The position numbers were made by a program, and so were the translations under genes. From Prochlorococcus sp. AG-363-C20 (GTDB taxonomy: Bacteria > Cyanobacteriota > Cyanobacteriia > PCC-6307 > Cyanobiaceae): DNA of 35,856 nucleotides. Location of the stretch: contig QCFI01000014.1 in the NCBI GenBank assembly GCA_003280295.1, positions 1 through 35,856 on the forward strand. Reading direction: 5' to 3'. The notes beneath the pieces are model-generated. The model did not search any database. It had not been told where the DNA came from and saw only the letters and a program-made list of their open reading frames with translations. Positions 10,231-18,458 of the stretch are shown here, in pieces (within the stretch, counting starts at the first letter, position 1; each line of letters begins with the position of its first letter).

Positions 10231-10551
10231 ATTGAAATTATTTGAGACTAGTAAAAATATTATTTAAGTTGATTTGCTTTGGGTTTTATTAGTAATACAA
10301 TCTAAGTCAAATCAAATGGAATAATTGACCATAAATTTTAGCGAATGCGCTTTCAGTAGTCCATTCTCCTGAATCTAAGTTGAATGATCTCTGGGTGCTT
10401 TTATCAAACCTAAGAACTAAGTGGCCTGTTAGTTGATGAAGGCAACTTGCATCTTCTTCTCAGTCTCAGTTGAGAAGTTTTGCTAGATATTTGCTATGAG
10501 GAATGAATCAAAGCCAATCATTTAGAATAACTAGAAATATTTTGACCGAAA
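10231..10551. other. Gap without a recognisable gene
   Basis: This 321-bp stretch has no frame with coding character on either strand that I can support. It probably holds the promoter of the small secreted gene remnant that follows. Confidence 0.4.
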
Positions 10552-10801
10552 ATGAAATTGCACAAACTATTTCTTGCTTCTCTATTATTCGGTTTTATCG
10601 TTCCAGTAGAAGCACTAGTACAACACTATATAAGGTAGCAATGATGTAGTAAGGAGCTATAACAATCATTTACAACAGTTTCGTCAAAACAACCTTCAGT
10701 ACCAACAAAATCAAATAAATAGCAATACTACTCGAATTAATAGAATGAACACTTATGGAAATAGTTATGGATATAAATTAACTAATTTAATAGACTTATA
10801 G
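10552..10801 (+). pseudogene. Small secreted Q/N-rich protein, frameshifted
   Basis: An ATG at 10552 opens a clear signal peptide (LFLASLLFGFIVPVEA) that ends at TAG 10636-10638 after 28 codons. From GGT at 10634 a second frame stays open for 55 codons and encodes a Q/N-rich tail (NNHLQQFRQNNLQYQQNQ, then RMNTYGNSYGY), stopping at 10799-10801. Removing one base near 10633 would join them into an exported protein of about 80 residues. The family is not recognised. It may be a decayed gene or another frameshift like the one at 9601. Confidence 0.5.
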
Positions 10802-10866
10802 TTGAGCTCGTTTGTATGTACATTCGGACTTGCAACCTTTATTCTTATCAAATAAGTGCAAGTGAA

Positions 10867-10907
10867 CAATTAGCCTAACTTCGTCCCAGCGAGAGTTAGG
10901 CTAATTG
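10867..10907 (+). terminator. Perfect 13-bp stem-loop upstream of glyQ
   Basis: CAATTAGCCTAAC (10867-10879) and GTTAGGCTAATTG (10895-10907) are exact reverse complements around a 15-nt loop that itself contains TCG/CGA. No T-run follows. It sits 92 bp before glyQ, so it may end upstream transcription or act in the glyQ leader. Confidence 0.5.
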
Positions 10908-10998
10908 TGAATTCCCTTGAATATAGAAGCTGTTTTAACCCCGAAAACCTAACCAAACCTAACTGTTTTTCCTCCAAAACCGTTGGGAGGACTAGCTA

Positions 10999-11865
10999 AT
11001 GTACTTCCAGGACATTATCAGTGCACTAAATTTATTTTGGGCTGAGCAAGGTTGCTTGCTTTTACAGCCATATGACACGGAAAAAGGTGCAGGGACTATG
11101 AGCCCTCACTCAGTTTTAAGAGCGCTTGGCCCAGAACCTTGGTCTGTAGCATATCCTGAGCCATGTAGAAGGCCGGCAGATGGTAGGTTTGGGAAAAATC
11201 CTAATCGAGCTCAGCATTATTTTCAGTATCAAGTTTTAATCAAGCCATCGCCTGATGGCATTCAGGAGAAATATCTCTCTTCATTAGAGTCATTAGGTAT
11301 CAATCCCAAAAATCACGATATTCGTTTTGTTGAAGACAATTGGGAATCTCCAACACTTGGTGCTTGGGGAGTTGGTTGGGAGGTCTGGCTTGATGGTATG
11401 GAAGTGACACAATTTACTTATTTTCAGCAATGTGGAGGCTTGGATTGTAGGCCAGTGTCTATTGAAATTACTTACGGATTAGAGAGATTGGCGATGTATC
11501 TTCAAAATAAAGAAAGCATCTGGGATCTCAATTGGAATGCTGTTCATAAATATGGAGATATATGGCTTCCTTTCGAGGAGGGACAATGCAAGTATAATTT
11601 TGAAGTCTTAGATTCTGAACGCCATAAAAATCTTTTTAATATATATGAATCTGAGGCAAAGAGTTTGATATTAAATAAACTTCCTGTGCCAGCATTGGAT
11701 TTTGTTCTAAAATGTAGTCATACGTTTAATCTAATGGAGGCAAGAGGAGTGATTTCAGTAACAGAGAGAACAGCGACTATTGGCCGTATTAGAGATTTGG
11801 CCCGTCAGGTTGCAGAAGCATGGCTAGCCGAAAGGGAGTCTTTAGGGTTTCCTTTGTTGAAGTAA
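10999..11865 (+). CDS. glyQ: Glycyl-tRNA synthetase alpha subunit
   Basis: At 288 residues this is full length for GlyQ, the class II catalytic subunit that charges tRNA-Gly as an alpha2beta2 enzyme with GlyS. Family sequence is unmistakable: [47 protein letters not shown], then [18 protein letters not shown] and [14 protein letters not shown]. The ATG follows a strong GGGAGG site (about 10985). It is followed by a 382-bp gap, and glyS is not in the window, as is usual for cyanobacteria where the two genes are unlinked. This is a resident housekeeping gene. Confidence 0.97.
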   Translation: MYFQDIISALNLFWAEQGCLLLQPYDTEKGAGTMSPHSVLRALGPEPWSVAYPEPCRRPADGRFGKNPNRAQHYFQYQVLIKPSPDGIQEKYLSSLESLGINPKNHDIRFVEDNWESPTLGAWGVGWEVWLDGMEVTQFTYFQQCGGLDCRPVSIEITYGLERLAMYLQNKESIWDLNWNAVHKYGDIWLPFEEGQCKYNFEVLDSERHKNLFNIYESEAKSLILNKLPVPALDFVLKCSHTFNLMEARGVISVTERTATIGRIRDLARQVAEAWLAERESLGFPLLK

Positions 11866-12247
11866 ATCAAACAACAAAATTAGAATAAACTAATTACTTA
11901 AAATTTATAAATCTCAAAATTTTCATTAATAATTCGAGAAGCATTTAAGGGGTAGTAATAAAACCTTTTTAAGGGGAGTATTTGCTTGCCATTGCTCTTT
12001 CTCTTGTTCGGTTGCCTTGGCTCACTTGTTGATTTTGAGCATATAATTAACGCTAAGTTCTGCTATCCCTCAACCGAAATGTTCCAACCAAATATCTAAA
12101 GCAATGAATTTAACTATTGAGGGTATCAATTTTTACTATCTTGAGTGTCTTAAGGAGAGTTAGCTATTTGAAGGCCTTGCCTATGAAAATTTACTCATAA
12201 AATAGGTTTCCCTCTTAAATCGGGAGGGGTATTTGTGAGGAACTTCA
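11866..12247. promoter_or_regulatory. glyQ-porin intergenic region
   Basis: No gene is visible in these 382 bp. The stretch must contain the porin promoter and leader. A short CCTAT/ATAGG hairpin lies about 12179-12207, and the ribosome binding site for the porin (GAGG, about 12237-12240) is next to its ATG. No operator could be identified. Confidence 0.45.
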
Positions 12248-13804
12248 ATGAAACTTTTCCAGCGATTGCTGGTAGCTCCTGCTGCATTTGGGCTTATAGC
12301 CCCACTAGCTGCTAATGCTGCCGACCTGAATATTAATGATGTCTCTGACTATTCCAATTCAATCGAGGAAGTAGACAGCATTTCCAAATTTTCAGACGTT
12401 CATCCTTCTGATTGGAGTTATAAAGCTTTGACCAGCTTGGCTGAACGCCATGGTTGTGTAGCTGCTGTACCCAATGGCAGCATGACGCGTTATGAAGCGG
12501 CGGCTTTGTTTAACACATGCCTTGGCCAAGTGGCCCAACTAAATAAAGAAGAGCGTCTTCTTCTGACTGAGTTCGCTCCTGAATTGGCAGTTATAAAGGG
12601 TCGTATAGATAGTCTTGATTCTCGTATTGGCGGAATCGAAGCCGGTCAGTTTTCAACTACTACCAAGATGAGTGGAACTACAAATTTTGTTATTGGTGGT
12701 TACGGCCGAGACAGAACTGATAATGATACAGGCGGGAAAACCCGAGCTGATGGTGCGACTACTTTTCAGTATGCAACACAGATTAATTTAAATACCAGTT
12801 TCACTGGTAGGGACTTGCTTTACACAAGGATTAAAGCTGGTAACACTAAAGATCAGCCTTTTGGCCAAAAGGAATACGGTACATATCTTGCCTCTTCTGC
12901 TACCAAAGATGCTAACTCAATCAACATAGACAAGCTCTGGTACCAGTTCCCAGTTGGGGATGATGTCACTGTTTGGGCTGGGCCATTGGTAGAGAACTAC
13001 TACATGTTGGCTAGCGCACCATCTGCTTATAAGCCAGTTCTTAAGCAATTTGCTTTAGGTGGTAATGCAGGTGCTTATGCGGCGAGTACTGATGGTGGTT
13101 TTGGCATCGCTTGGACTCAAGCTGTTGAGGATAGAAGTGATCCAAGATTTGCAATAAGTACAAACTATGTGGCTAAAGCTGCTGGAAGTGCTTCAGATAC
13201 AGCTAAAAATGAAGGAGGTGGTCTTTTTACAGATAATCAATCTAAATGGTTGACCAAAGTTGAGTATGGATCTCCTCGTTGGCAGGTTTCTTTCGCGGTA
13301 GCGCAAGAAATGTGTAACAACTTAGAAAACGATGAAAAATGTAAGTCTTGGCAGGAGTATTACGCAACTTCAGCTGGAAAAGCTTCGTCTACTGGACCAG
13401 CTACAGCTTATTCCGCAAGAGCTTATTGGAAGCCAGAAGAATCAGGGTTTCTTCCTACATTCCAGGTCGGTTATGACATCAAGAATATTGATGACGAGGG
13501 CGACGCTGGTGATGTAGAGCAAACTCAGGCTTGGATGGTTGGCCTTATGTGGACGGATGTTCTTGTTGATGGCAACAGAGCAGGGGTTGCCTTTGGCTCG
13601 CGTGCACATGCCACAGACATCAAGGACAAAACAGAAGCTAATGATGACGATGCTAATGACAACTTCGTTTGGGAGGCTTATTACGACTTCAAGGTGTCTG
13701 ACAATGTGACTGTCACACCCGCTGTCTTTGGCGGTAACGACGTCTATGACGGCACTGATGATGACATCTTTGGCGCCTTAGTCCAAACCACATTCAAGTT
13801 TTGA
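12248..13804 (+). CDS. SLH-domain porin (cyanobacterial iron-uptake porin family)
   Basis: A 518-residue outer-membrane porin. The signal peptide ends near LAANAAD. An SLH domain at about 46-98 (FSDVHPSDWSYKALTSLAER, then GSMTRYEAAALFN) would bind peptidoglycan-linked polymer. A short coiled coil follows (APELAVIKGRIDSLDSRIGG, about 113-132), then an OprB-like barrel with alternating strands ending in ALVQTTFKF. This layout is that of the abundant SomA-type porins of marine picocyanobacteria, which take up inorganic ions including iron. It has its own leader and a strong terminator, so it is monocistronic. The nearby futA and hydroxylase genes suggest, but do not prove, an iron-related role. 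Codon use is richer in GC than the island genes, consistent with high expression. Confidence 0.9.
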   Translation: MKLFQRLLVAPAAFGLIAPLAANAADLNINDVSDYSNSIEEVDSISKFSDVHPSDWSYKALTSLAERHGCVAAVPNGSMTRYEAAALFNTCLGQVAQLNKEERLLLTEFAPELAVIKGRIDSLDSRIGGIEAGQFSTTTKMSGTTNFVIGGYGRDRTDNDTGGKTRADGATTFQYATQINLNTSFTGRDLLYTRIKAGNTKDQPFGQKEYGTYLASSATKDANSINIDKLWYQFPVGDDVTVWAGPLVENYYMLASAPSAYKPVLKQFALGGNAGAYAASTDGGFGIAWTQAVEDRSDPRFAISTNYVAKAAGSASDTAKNEGGGLFTDNQSKWLTKVEYGSPRWQVSFAVAQEMCNNLENDEKCKSWQEYYATSAGKASSTGPATAYSARAYWKPEESGFLPTFQVGYDIKNIDDEGDAGDVEQTQAWMVGLMWTDVLVDGNRAGVAFGSRAHATDIKDKTEANDDDANDNFVWEAYYDFKVSDNVTVTPAVFGGNDVYDGTDDDIFGALVQTTFKF

Positions 13805-13841
13805 GCAAATAACTTTAATTATTTGAAGACTTGAAAAAATT

Positions 13842-13877
13842 ACAGCTCTCCATCTCCATTTGGGGGGCTGTTTTTTT
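13842..13877 (+). terminator. Porin terminator
   Basis: ACAGC...GCTGT arms extended by CTCC/GGGG pairing are followed immediately by seven T residues. It lies about 40 bp after the porin stop. Confidence 0.85.
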
Positions 13878-14015
13878 ATTTGTTAAAACTTAAATGAGAT
13901 CTTATGGGCTTTAGTTGATATTAGGCAGATAGCAATTTTTTTTAAACAATAGAGATGATATCAGAAGTTTATTTTTAAGTTTTTAGCATTAACTTTTGAT
14001 TAAGGATTATCAGCC

Positions 14016-14339
14016 TTACCAACAATTTTCACCTTCACCAATTGGAATGCAGTAATCTTTCTCTTTTGCTTTTTCTGCGGCTTTCTGGGCGGCTTCATCG
14101 AGAGTGCTTTCATCATCAATTGATTGATCAGTATTCCATTCTTTAAGTCCACCCATTTCATCATCTTCTTCACCACCTTTCTCTTCGAAATGATGAAGTG
14201 TGAGTAACTCTTCTTTGTTTTGATTGCATTCGTTTCCTTTTCCGCAGTTAGCAGTATGGCTAACATCTGATTGGAGTGCGTTGGCTGTTAGTAGTGCCGA
14301 TGCCGCAAGAAATACAGCTACAGGAGACCTTTTACTCAT
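14016..14339 (-). CDS. Small acidic secreted protein
   Basis: A 107-residue protein with a signal peptide (VAVFLAASALLTANALQS). It then has a short cysteine pair (NCGKGNEC), a strongly acidic middle (EEKGGEEDDE, DDESTLDEAAQKAAEKAKEK) and a second cysteine pair near the C-terminus (YCIPIGEGENCW). Four cysteines suggest two disulfides in the periplasm. I do not recognise the family. It lies tail-to-tail with the porin and has the same orientation as the hydroxylase gene 90 bp upstream. Confidence 0.65.
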   Translation of the reverse strand: MSKRSPVAVFLAASALLTANALQSDVSHTANCGKGNECNQNKEELLTLHHFEEKGGEEDDEMGGLKEWNTDQSIDDESTLDEAAQKAAEKAKEKDYCIPIGEGENCW

Positions 14340-14429
14340 CTAGAGACCTAAGTAATGTATACATATTGCTCTTGTCTAATGGTCTTTGTAGAAAGAAATG
14401 ATACGTATGAAAGTAGCATTTGCTTCTTG

Positions 14430-15095
14430 CTAGTCTCCTAATCTCCGCAGAAGATTGTTGTAGGCCTGAAAAATTAAATCTAGTTTTGGTGAATGTCCAT
14501 GTGTTGCTAGAAGGCCTTTTGCTCCAGCATTGAGAGAGAACAAAATACTTCTATCTTCATTGCTTGCGATATAGCTTTGGATCCAGCCAACACATACTAA
14601 CCTTTCTCCTTGAGTGACTGTATTTACAGAATGCAGGCTTGTGCTTGGGTAAATTACAATCTGACCTGCTGCTAGCTTTATTTCTTTATTCTCCTGCATT
14701 GTTTGAAGACACAATTCACCACCTTTATAGTTATTTGGCTCACTTAGAAATAGTGTGAAAGAAAGATCACTCCTCCCAGACTTCATATACGCATTGTCTA
14801 CATGCATTCCATAACCCTGCCCATTTGATGTTCGCGAGAAGACTAATCCATGTATCCTTTTAGGAAGGCAATAGTTTTTTATTAGTTGATCATTCTGCAT
14901 GTGATTTTTGACAAGTTCGCTGTTTTCTATGGCTATTTTGGACTGTTTATCAAGTTGTAGGTTGTTTTTTACTTTTGCAGCTTGATTCCCAGCAGTCTTT
15001 CTACCATCTTGCCATGAGGATTTCTCTGCTAATAGTTGTTCAACTAGAATCCTTGTTTTAGATGGTTGCAATAATGTGTGGGTCAAGTATTCCAT
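14430..15095 (-). CDS. PKHD-type Fe(II)/2-oxoglutarate hydroxylase (PiuC-like)
   Basis: A 221-residue, full-length member of the Fe2+-dependent dioxygenase family. The metal ligands H98 and D100 (YGMHVDNAYM) and H155 (SLHSVN) are present, and R165 (GERLVCVGW) is placed to bind 2-oxoglutarate. The N-terminal DGRKTAGNQAAKVKNN block is typical of the PiuC/YbiX group. These enzymes often sit beside iron-transport genes; their substrate is unknown. Here the gene is divergent from futA with 151 bp between the starts, which suggests shared iron control. Confidence 0.9.
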   Translation of the reverse strand: MEYLTHTLLQPSKTRILVEQLLAEKSSWQDGRKTAGNQAAKVKNNLQLDKQSKIAIENSELVKNHMQNDQLIKNYCLPKRIHGLVFSRTSNGQGYGMHVDNAYMKSGRSDLSFTLFLSEPNNYKGGELCLQTMQENKEIKLAAGQIVIYPSTSLHSVNTVTQGERLVCVGWIQSYIASNEDRSILFSLNAGAKGLLATHGHSPKLDLIFQAYNNLLRRLGD

Positions 15096-15246
15096 AAAAG
15101 AATGATTTCAAGTTGCATAATTAGTAGAAAAACGCACTGAACCAATGAAGCATTTGCTGCTTAAGGAGGTATAAAATGATAGGTATTCATATTCTTCCAT
15201 TGCTTTTCGATAATCTATGGATTGATGACTTAATGGTTGAATAGAG
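15096..15246. promoter_or_regulatory. Divergent promoter region, hydroxylase and futA
   Basis: This 151-bp gap must drive both genes. AATGATAGGTATTCATATT near 15176-15196 is a loose inverted repeat of the AT-rich sort bound by Fur, and ATCATTATC overlapping the futA start (15251-15259) matches one Fur half-site. Neither is a full match, so Fur control is a guess from gene content. Confidence 0.35.
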
Positions 15247-16275
15247 ATGAGATCATTATCGAGCTTTACTTTCCCTATACTAACTACAGCTTTAGCAATT
15301 GGACTGGGACTCAACCTTTCTAGTAGAGCGTCCACAAGAGAAGTTCGTGTCTATTCAGGGCGTCATTACAACACTGATAGACAAATTTTTAAAAAATTCT
15401 CAAAGGAAACTGGAATTAGAGTTCGATTGATAGAAGCGTCTGGGATATCACTTGTTGAAAGACTTAAAAGAGAAGGATCAAACTCAAAAGCTGATCTTAT
15501 CCTTTTAGTTGATGCTGCAAGGGTCAGCAATGCGGCGAAGGCGGGGCTATTTCAATCCTATCGATCAAAGAAATTAGATGAAGAAGTCCCTAAGGAATAT
15601 AGAGATCCTCAAGGTCGTTGGTATGCCTTAACAAGGCGAGTCAGAGTAATTATAGGAAACCCTTTAAAAGTAGACTTGCTAAAAATTCGTAACTATTCAG
15701 ATTTATCAAGTCCTTTACTTAAAGGGCAAGTTTGTTTGCGAAAGCGTAATAGTCCATATAACCAATCATTAGTTGCAGATCAGTTAGCTCTAAGAGGAGA
15801 AGTGGCCATTAGAAAATGGTTAAAAGGAATGATTTTAAATGTTACTCAACCTTATTTCCCTGGAGACATTGGATTAACTCGTGCGGTTGCTCAAGGCTCT
15901 TGTGGAGTAGCCATTGTTAACCATTATTATGTAGCTCGAATGCTGGCAGGAGTAAATGGGATAAAGGACAAAAATTTAGCAGAGAAGGTAACAGTAATTA
16001 CACCTGACCCTGCCCACATAAATGTTAGCGCTGGAGGTATTGCTAAGTATGCTAAAAATAAAAATGAGGCTATTCAATTATTAGAATACCTTGCTTCTCC
16101 TGATGGAAGTAGAGGTCTAGCAGGGCCAACTTACGAACACCCTTTAAAAGAAGCTAATCAAGCAAAGGAAGTCCGTAGATTTGGATTGTTTCGATCAGAT
16201 AATGTAACTATAAATCAATTAGGAGAATTTAATGCTAAAGCAATTCAATTGATGACCAAAGCGGGCTGGCAATAA
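15247..16275 (+). CDS. futA: Ferric-iron ABC transporter substrate-binding protein
   Basis: A 342-residue periplasmic Fe(III)-binding protein of the FutA/IdiA/AfuA group, which delivers ferric iron to FutBC. A signal peptide occupies about residues 1-29. Iron-binding residues of FutA are all placed as expected: H40-Y41 (SGRHYNTD), Y171 (NSPYNQSLVA) and Y227-Y228 (VNHYYVARM). The body is collinear with the family (WYALTRRVRVI, GTRAVAQGSCG-like block). No transporter permease or ATPase lies next to it in the window. It is the last resident gene before the tRNA and island. Confidence 0.95.
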   Translation: MRSLSSFTFPILTTALAIGLGLNLSSRASTREVRVYSGRHYNTDRQIFKKFSKETGIRVRLIEASGISLVERLKREGSNSKADLILLVDAARVSNAAKAGLFQSYRSKKLDEEVPKEYRDPQGRWYALTRRVRVIIGNPLKVDLLKIRNYSDLSSPLLKGQVCLRKRNSPYNQSLVADQLALRGEVAIRKWLKGMILNVTQPYFPGDIGLTRAVAQGSCGVAIVNHYYVARMLAGVNGIKDKNLAEKVTVITPDPAHINVSAGGIAKYAKNKNEAIQLLEYLASPDGSRGLAGPTYEHPLKEANQAKEVRRFGLFRSDNVTINQLGEFNAKAIQLMTKAGWQ

Positions 16276-16418
16276 ATAGGTTAGGTTTTATATTTTTTGA
16301 CTTTATTAGTGTTTCCTTGGAGGTGATAATTTTAACTCAATCAATTAGTTTTACTTTGGTTGCATAAGCAGAAATATTAGGTGTCAAAGCTTTAAAATTT
16401 ATCTTTATGCCATTCCCT

Positions 16419-16505
16419 GGAGAGGTGGCTGAGTGGTCGAAAGCGAACGACTCGAAATCGTTTGATGGTTAATACTGTCCGTGGGTTCGAATCCCACCCT
16501 CTCCG
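16419..16505 (+). tRNA. tRNA-Ser(CGA)
   Basis: The cloverleaf can be drawn in full: acceptor GGAGAGG (16419-16425) with CCTCTCC (16498-16504) and discriminator G16505; anticodon loop CTCGAAA between AACGA and TCGTT, giving anticodon CGA (reads UCG codons); long class II variable arm; T-arm GTGGG-TTCGAAT-CCCAC (16481-16497). CCA is not encoded. Its 3' end is the attachment site of the island and remains intact, so the gene should stay functional. Confidence 0.97.
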
Positions 16506-16509
16506 TTTC
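16495..16509 (+). repeat. att core, copy 1 (in tRNA-Ser)
   Basis: CACCCTCTCCGTTTC spans the T-arm/acceptor end of the tRNA and the first bases after it. The same 15-mer recurs exactly at 22966 and 28999, with shorter versions at 25559, 31910, 33605 and 34825, all in the same orientation. This is the left end of the island. Confidence 0.9.
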
Positions 16510-16511
16510 CG

Positions 16512-16550
16512 ACTTGACTTAATGAGTTCTCGTGAGTCCTAAAGTCAAGT
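16512..16550 (+). terminator. Hairpin directly after tRNA-Ser
   Basis: ACTTGACTT (16512-16520) pairs perfectly with AAGTCAAGT (16542-16550). A TTTTT run appears ten bases later (16560-16565). It could end the tRNA transcript, or be part of the left-end recombination structure, because similar hairpins lie inside other att copies. Confidence 0.5.
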
Positions 16551-16613
16551 TCACAACTGCTTTTTAGAGGGTAACAGTTCCTTTTAGGTTCTAGTAAGTC
16601 CCTGAATGTCCAG
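16524..16613 (+). repeat. Left-end phased GTYC repeats, segment 1
   Basis: GTTC/GTCC tetramers begin at 16526 and 16536, then at 16577, 16588, 16598 and 16608, i.e. steps of 10-11 bp, about one helical turn. The same pattern is present beside several other att copies. Candidate cooperative binding sites for integrase or an AlpA-type directionality factor (inference). Confidence 0.55.
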
Positions 16614-16619
16614 ACAGAA

Positions 16620-16682
16620 TGTAGGGGTAATTGTAGGGGGGGATGTATAATGATTTGTAGGGGGATTTTCATCTGTAGTGGG
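16620..16682 (+). repeat. Arm-type TGTAGGGG repeats before the integrase
   Basis: TGTAGGGG occurs at 16620 and 16632, TGTAGGGGG at 16656 and a variant TGTAGTGGG at 16674. The last overlaps the GTG start of the integrase gene (16678). The same motif appears in pairs before the right-hand att copies. They look like arm-type integrase sites, which would also let integrase repress its own gene (inference). Confidence 0.6.
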
Positions 16683-17946
16683 AAAACCTGTAAAACCTTG
16701 GAAAGACAGTGAAGTCGCTAAAGAAGAGGCGGGAAACAGGAGGGTGAAGAAAACTATTAGTTCAAACTTGAAATTAGTTATTGAGGCAAAAGATAAAGGT
16801 GGAGGTAAAAGTTTTGACTTTGTTTATCGCTTCCCTCCTAATTCAACTCCAAAGGAACTTCGATTAGGTAGGTATAAAAAAGATTTATCACTTAAACAAG
16901 CAAGAGATAAAGTTGAGGAATGGAAAGTTTGGATGAATAATAATCCAGATATAGATCCAAGAACTAAGAAGCAAGAAGATAAGGAAAAAATTTATTCAAA
17001 TTATCAAGATCCTACTTTTAAAGACTTAGTTGATAGTTATTTCTCAACCACAGAAGTTGCTGAAACTACTCTCAAAAATGAAAGAAATTATGCCAAGAAT
17101 ATTCTGAAAGATATTTCAGGAGATTTAAAAGTTAAACACCTTGGATGGAATACAACTTTTCAAGGTAAAACTGGAAGGCAAAGAGTTGTAGAACATATTG
17201 ATCCAATAATTAAAAGAGGTTCTGATAAACAGGCAGTAAAAGTTGAAGGTTTCATTCACAAACTTTTTCAACACGCAATCGTTGATAAAGGTTGGTTGAA
17301 AGATCGAACAAATAATCCTGCTGACAGAAAAGGACGTGTTGTTGGCAAAAAGAAAAAGGTGGAGCATATGAAATTCCTTCCTTGGAATGAGTTGCCTGAA
17401 TTGTTTGATGCCTTGAATCAGAACCCAAAAGGTATTGATGAGATCTTCCTTTATTCCATCAAGTTCCTGTTGCTTCACCCTGTAAGAGTTGGTTCGTTGG
17501 TTCAATTCAAATGGGATTATCTCAATCAGAAGGATGAAGGATGGATACACATACCAGGAGAGATTCACAAGACAAGGAATGATTTTGAAGTTCCTATCAC
17601 CCCTCATATTCAGGACTTATTAAATGAGTTGGATAAGAGAAGAATGAATGAATGGTTATTCCCAAGTTTCCGAAATAGAAAGCATATCCATCCCGAAGCA
17701 CCACAAAAGACACTTAGAAGAATGGGGTTTCATGGCAGACAAGATGCTCACGGTTTTCGCTCAACGATGACGACTAACGGCACGGAGCGAATGGGATATG
17801 AGGAAGATCTTATGGATAGATGCCGTGGCAAACAGGTTGGTGACGAAGTTCAAAAGGCATATTCCAGAGGCAAGTTCCTTGAGCAAAGAAAAGAATTCAT
17901 TACTGCTTGGAATGATGAATTAATTGCTCATGGACTAATCATCTAA
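16678..17946 (+). CDS. int: Tyrosine-recombinase integrase of the tRNA island
   Basis: A 422-residue integrase beginning with GTG 172 bp after the tRNA. The N-terminal part (about 25-90) resembles the arm-binding DUF4102-like region (RLGRYKKDLSLKQARDKVEEW). The catalytic domain shows R270 (HPVRVGSL), K298 (HKTRNDF), H358 and R361 (AHGFRST), and the nucleophile Y395 (VQKAYSRG). At the H/W position before the tyrosine the related P4-type enzymes have LAHxVGD; here the sequence is RGKQVGD, so the second histidine is replaced by K385. It should insert the element at the 3' end of tRNA-Ser. It is the only integrase in the island. It converges on the Cys-rich gene with a 4-bp overlap. Confidence 0.93.
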   Translation: MGKPVKPWKDSEVAKEEAGNRRVKKTISSNLKLVIEAKDKGGGKSFDFVYRFPPNSTPKELRLGRYKKDLSLKQARDKVEEWKVWMNNNPDIDPRTKKQEDKEKIYSNYQDPTFKDLVDSYFSTTEVAETTLKNERNYAKNILKDISGDLKVKHLGWNTTFQGKTGRQRVVEHIDPIIKRGSDKQAVKVEGFIHKLFQHAIVDKGWLKDRTNNPADRKGRVVGKKKKVEHMKFLPWNELPELFDALNQNPKGIDEIFLYSIKFLLLHPVRVGSLVQFKWDYLNQKDEGWIHIPGEIHKTRNDFEVPITPHIQDLLNELDKRRMNEWLFPSFRNRKHIHPEAPQKTLRRMGFHGRQDAHGFRSTMTTNGTERMGYEEDLMDRCRGKQVGDEVQKAYSRGKFLEQRKEFITAWNDELIAHGLII

Positions 17947-18227
17947 GCAACTTCAGGACACCATCCAATTTCTAGTACCCGTTTCTTCTGCCACTTAGGA
18001 CATCGCTTAGTTAGATGCTCACCTTGCTGAATCATTTTCCTGTGAATGGGACATGTCAACAGGGTGACGCATGACTTGGTACAGGTGTAGTTGAAGTGTT
18101 CGCAGGTGATACAGACGGCACTTCCTCTTGAGTGTTGAAGTTCCCCATAGTCGAAGTAGTCCCATTCTTCGGGTTCATCTGACACCTGAACTGGTGCGAC
18201 TGCCCGTCGCCTCTTTGCCCATGCCAT
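17943..18227 (-). CDS. Small Cys-rich putative zinc-binding protein
   Basis: A 94-residue protein with eight cysteines: CITCEHFNYTCTKSC, then LTCPIH, KRCPKW and a final WCPEV. The pattern suggests two zinc sites. The N-terminus is basic (AKRRRA), then acidic and aromatic. It does not match a family I can name. It is antisense to, and overlaps by 4 bp, the integrase gene, and is divergent from the serine recombinase, so it may be a regulator of element transfer (inference from place only). Confidence 0.65.
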   Translation of the reverse strand: MAWAKRRRAVAPVQVSDEPEEWDYFDYGELQHSRGSAVCITCEHFNYTCTKSCVTLLTCPIHRKMIQQGEHLTKRCPKWQKKRVLEIGWCPEVA

Positions 18228-18306
18228 AGTTTTCTTGTCAGTACATCTGTACTAGTAAGAGATGGGTGGTTTAGTCAAGTTATTGGATTATGCGTCACAA
18301 AATTGA

Positions 18307-18401
18307 TGTTCCAATAAGGGTGGGGATAGCAATACCTCACTCACGAAAATAGAAATACATCAAAAGCAAGTATCAATAATCAATTCTTTGTTCCAATAAG
18401 G
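18307..18401 (+). repeat. 13-bp direct repeats upstream of the serine recombinase
   Basis: TGTTCCAATAAGG occurs exactly at 18307-18319 and again at 18389-18401, 82 bp apart, in the 231-bp gap before the recombinase gene. CCTTATTGGAA, the reverse complement of its core, occurs near 22942 close to the segment 1 right end. They may be res-type crossover sites or operators. Confidence 0.5.
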
Positions 18402-18458
18402 CGTTCTCGTTGCTAAAATGGAAGAACAGTAGAAACGCCACCCTTTCTGGAACAGTTG

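Noticed and set aside
14000-14266. Second minus-strand frame within the acidic secreted protein gene
   Set aside because: It is a lysine-rich shadow of the same DNA and lacks the signal peptide seen in the other frame.
15247-15259. Fur box at the futA start
   Set aside because: Only one half-site matches well and it lies within the coding start; too weak to call.
15108-15335. Minus-strand 75-codon frame over the futA start
   Set aside because: It overlaps the signal peptide of futA and the divergent promoter, has no ribosome binding site and no domain-like sequence.
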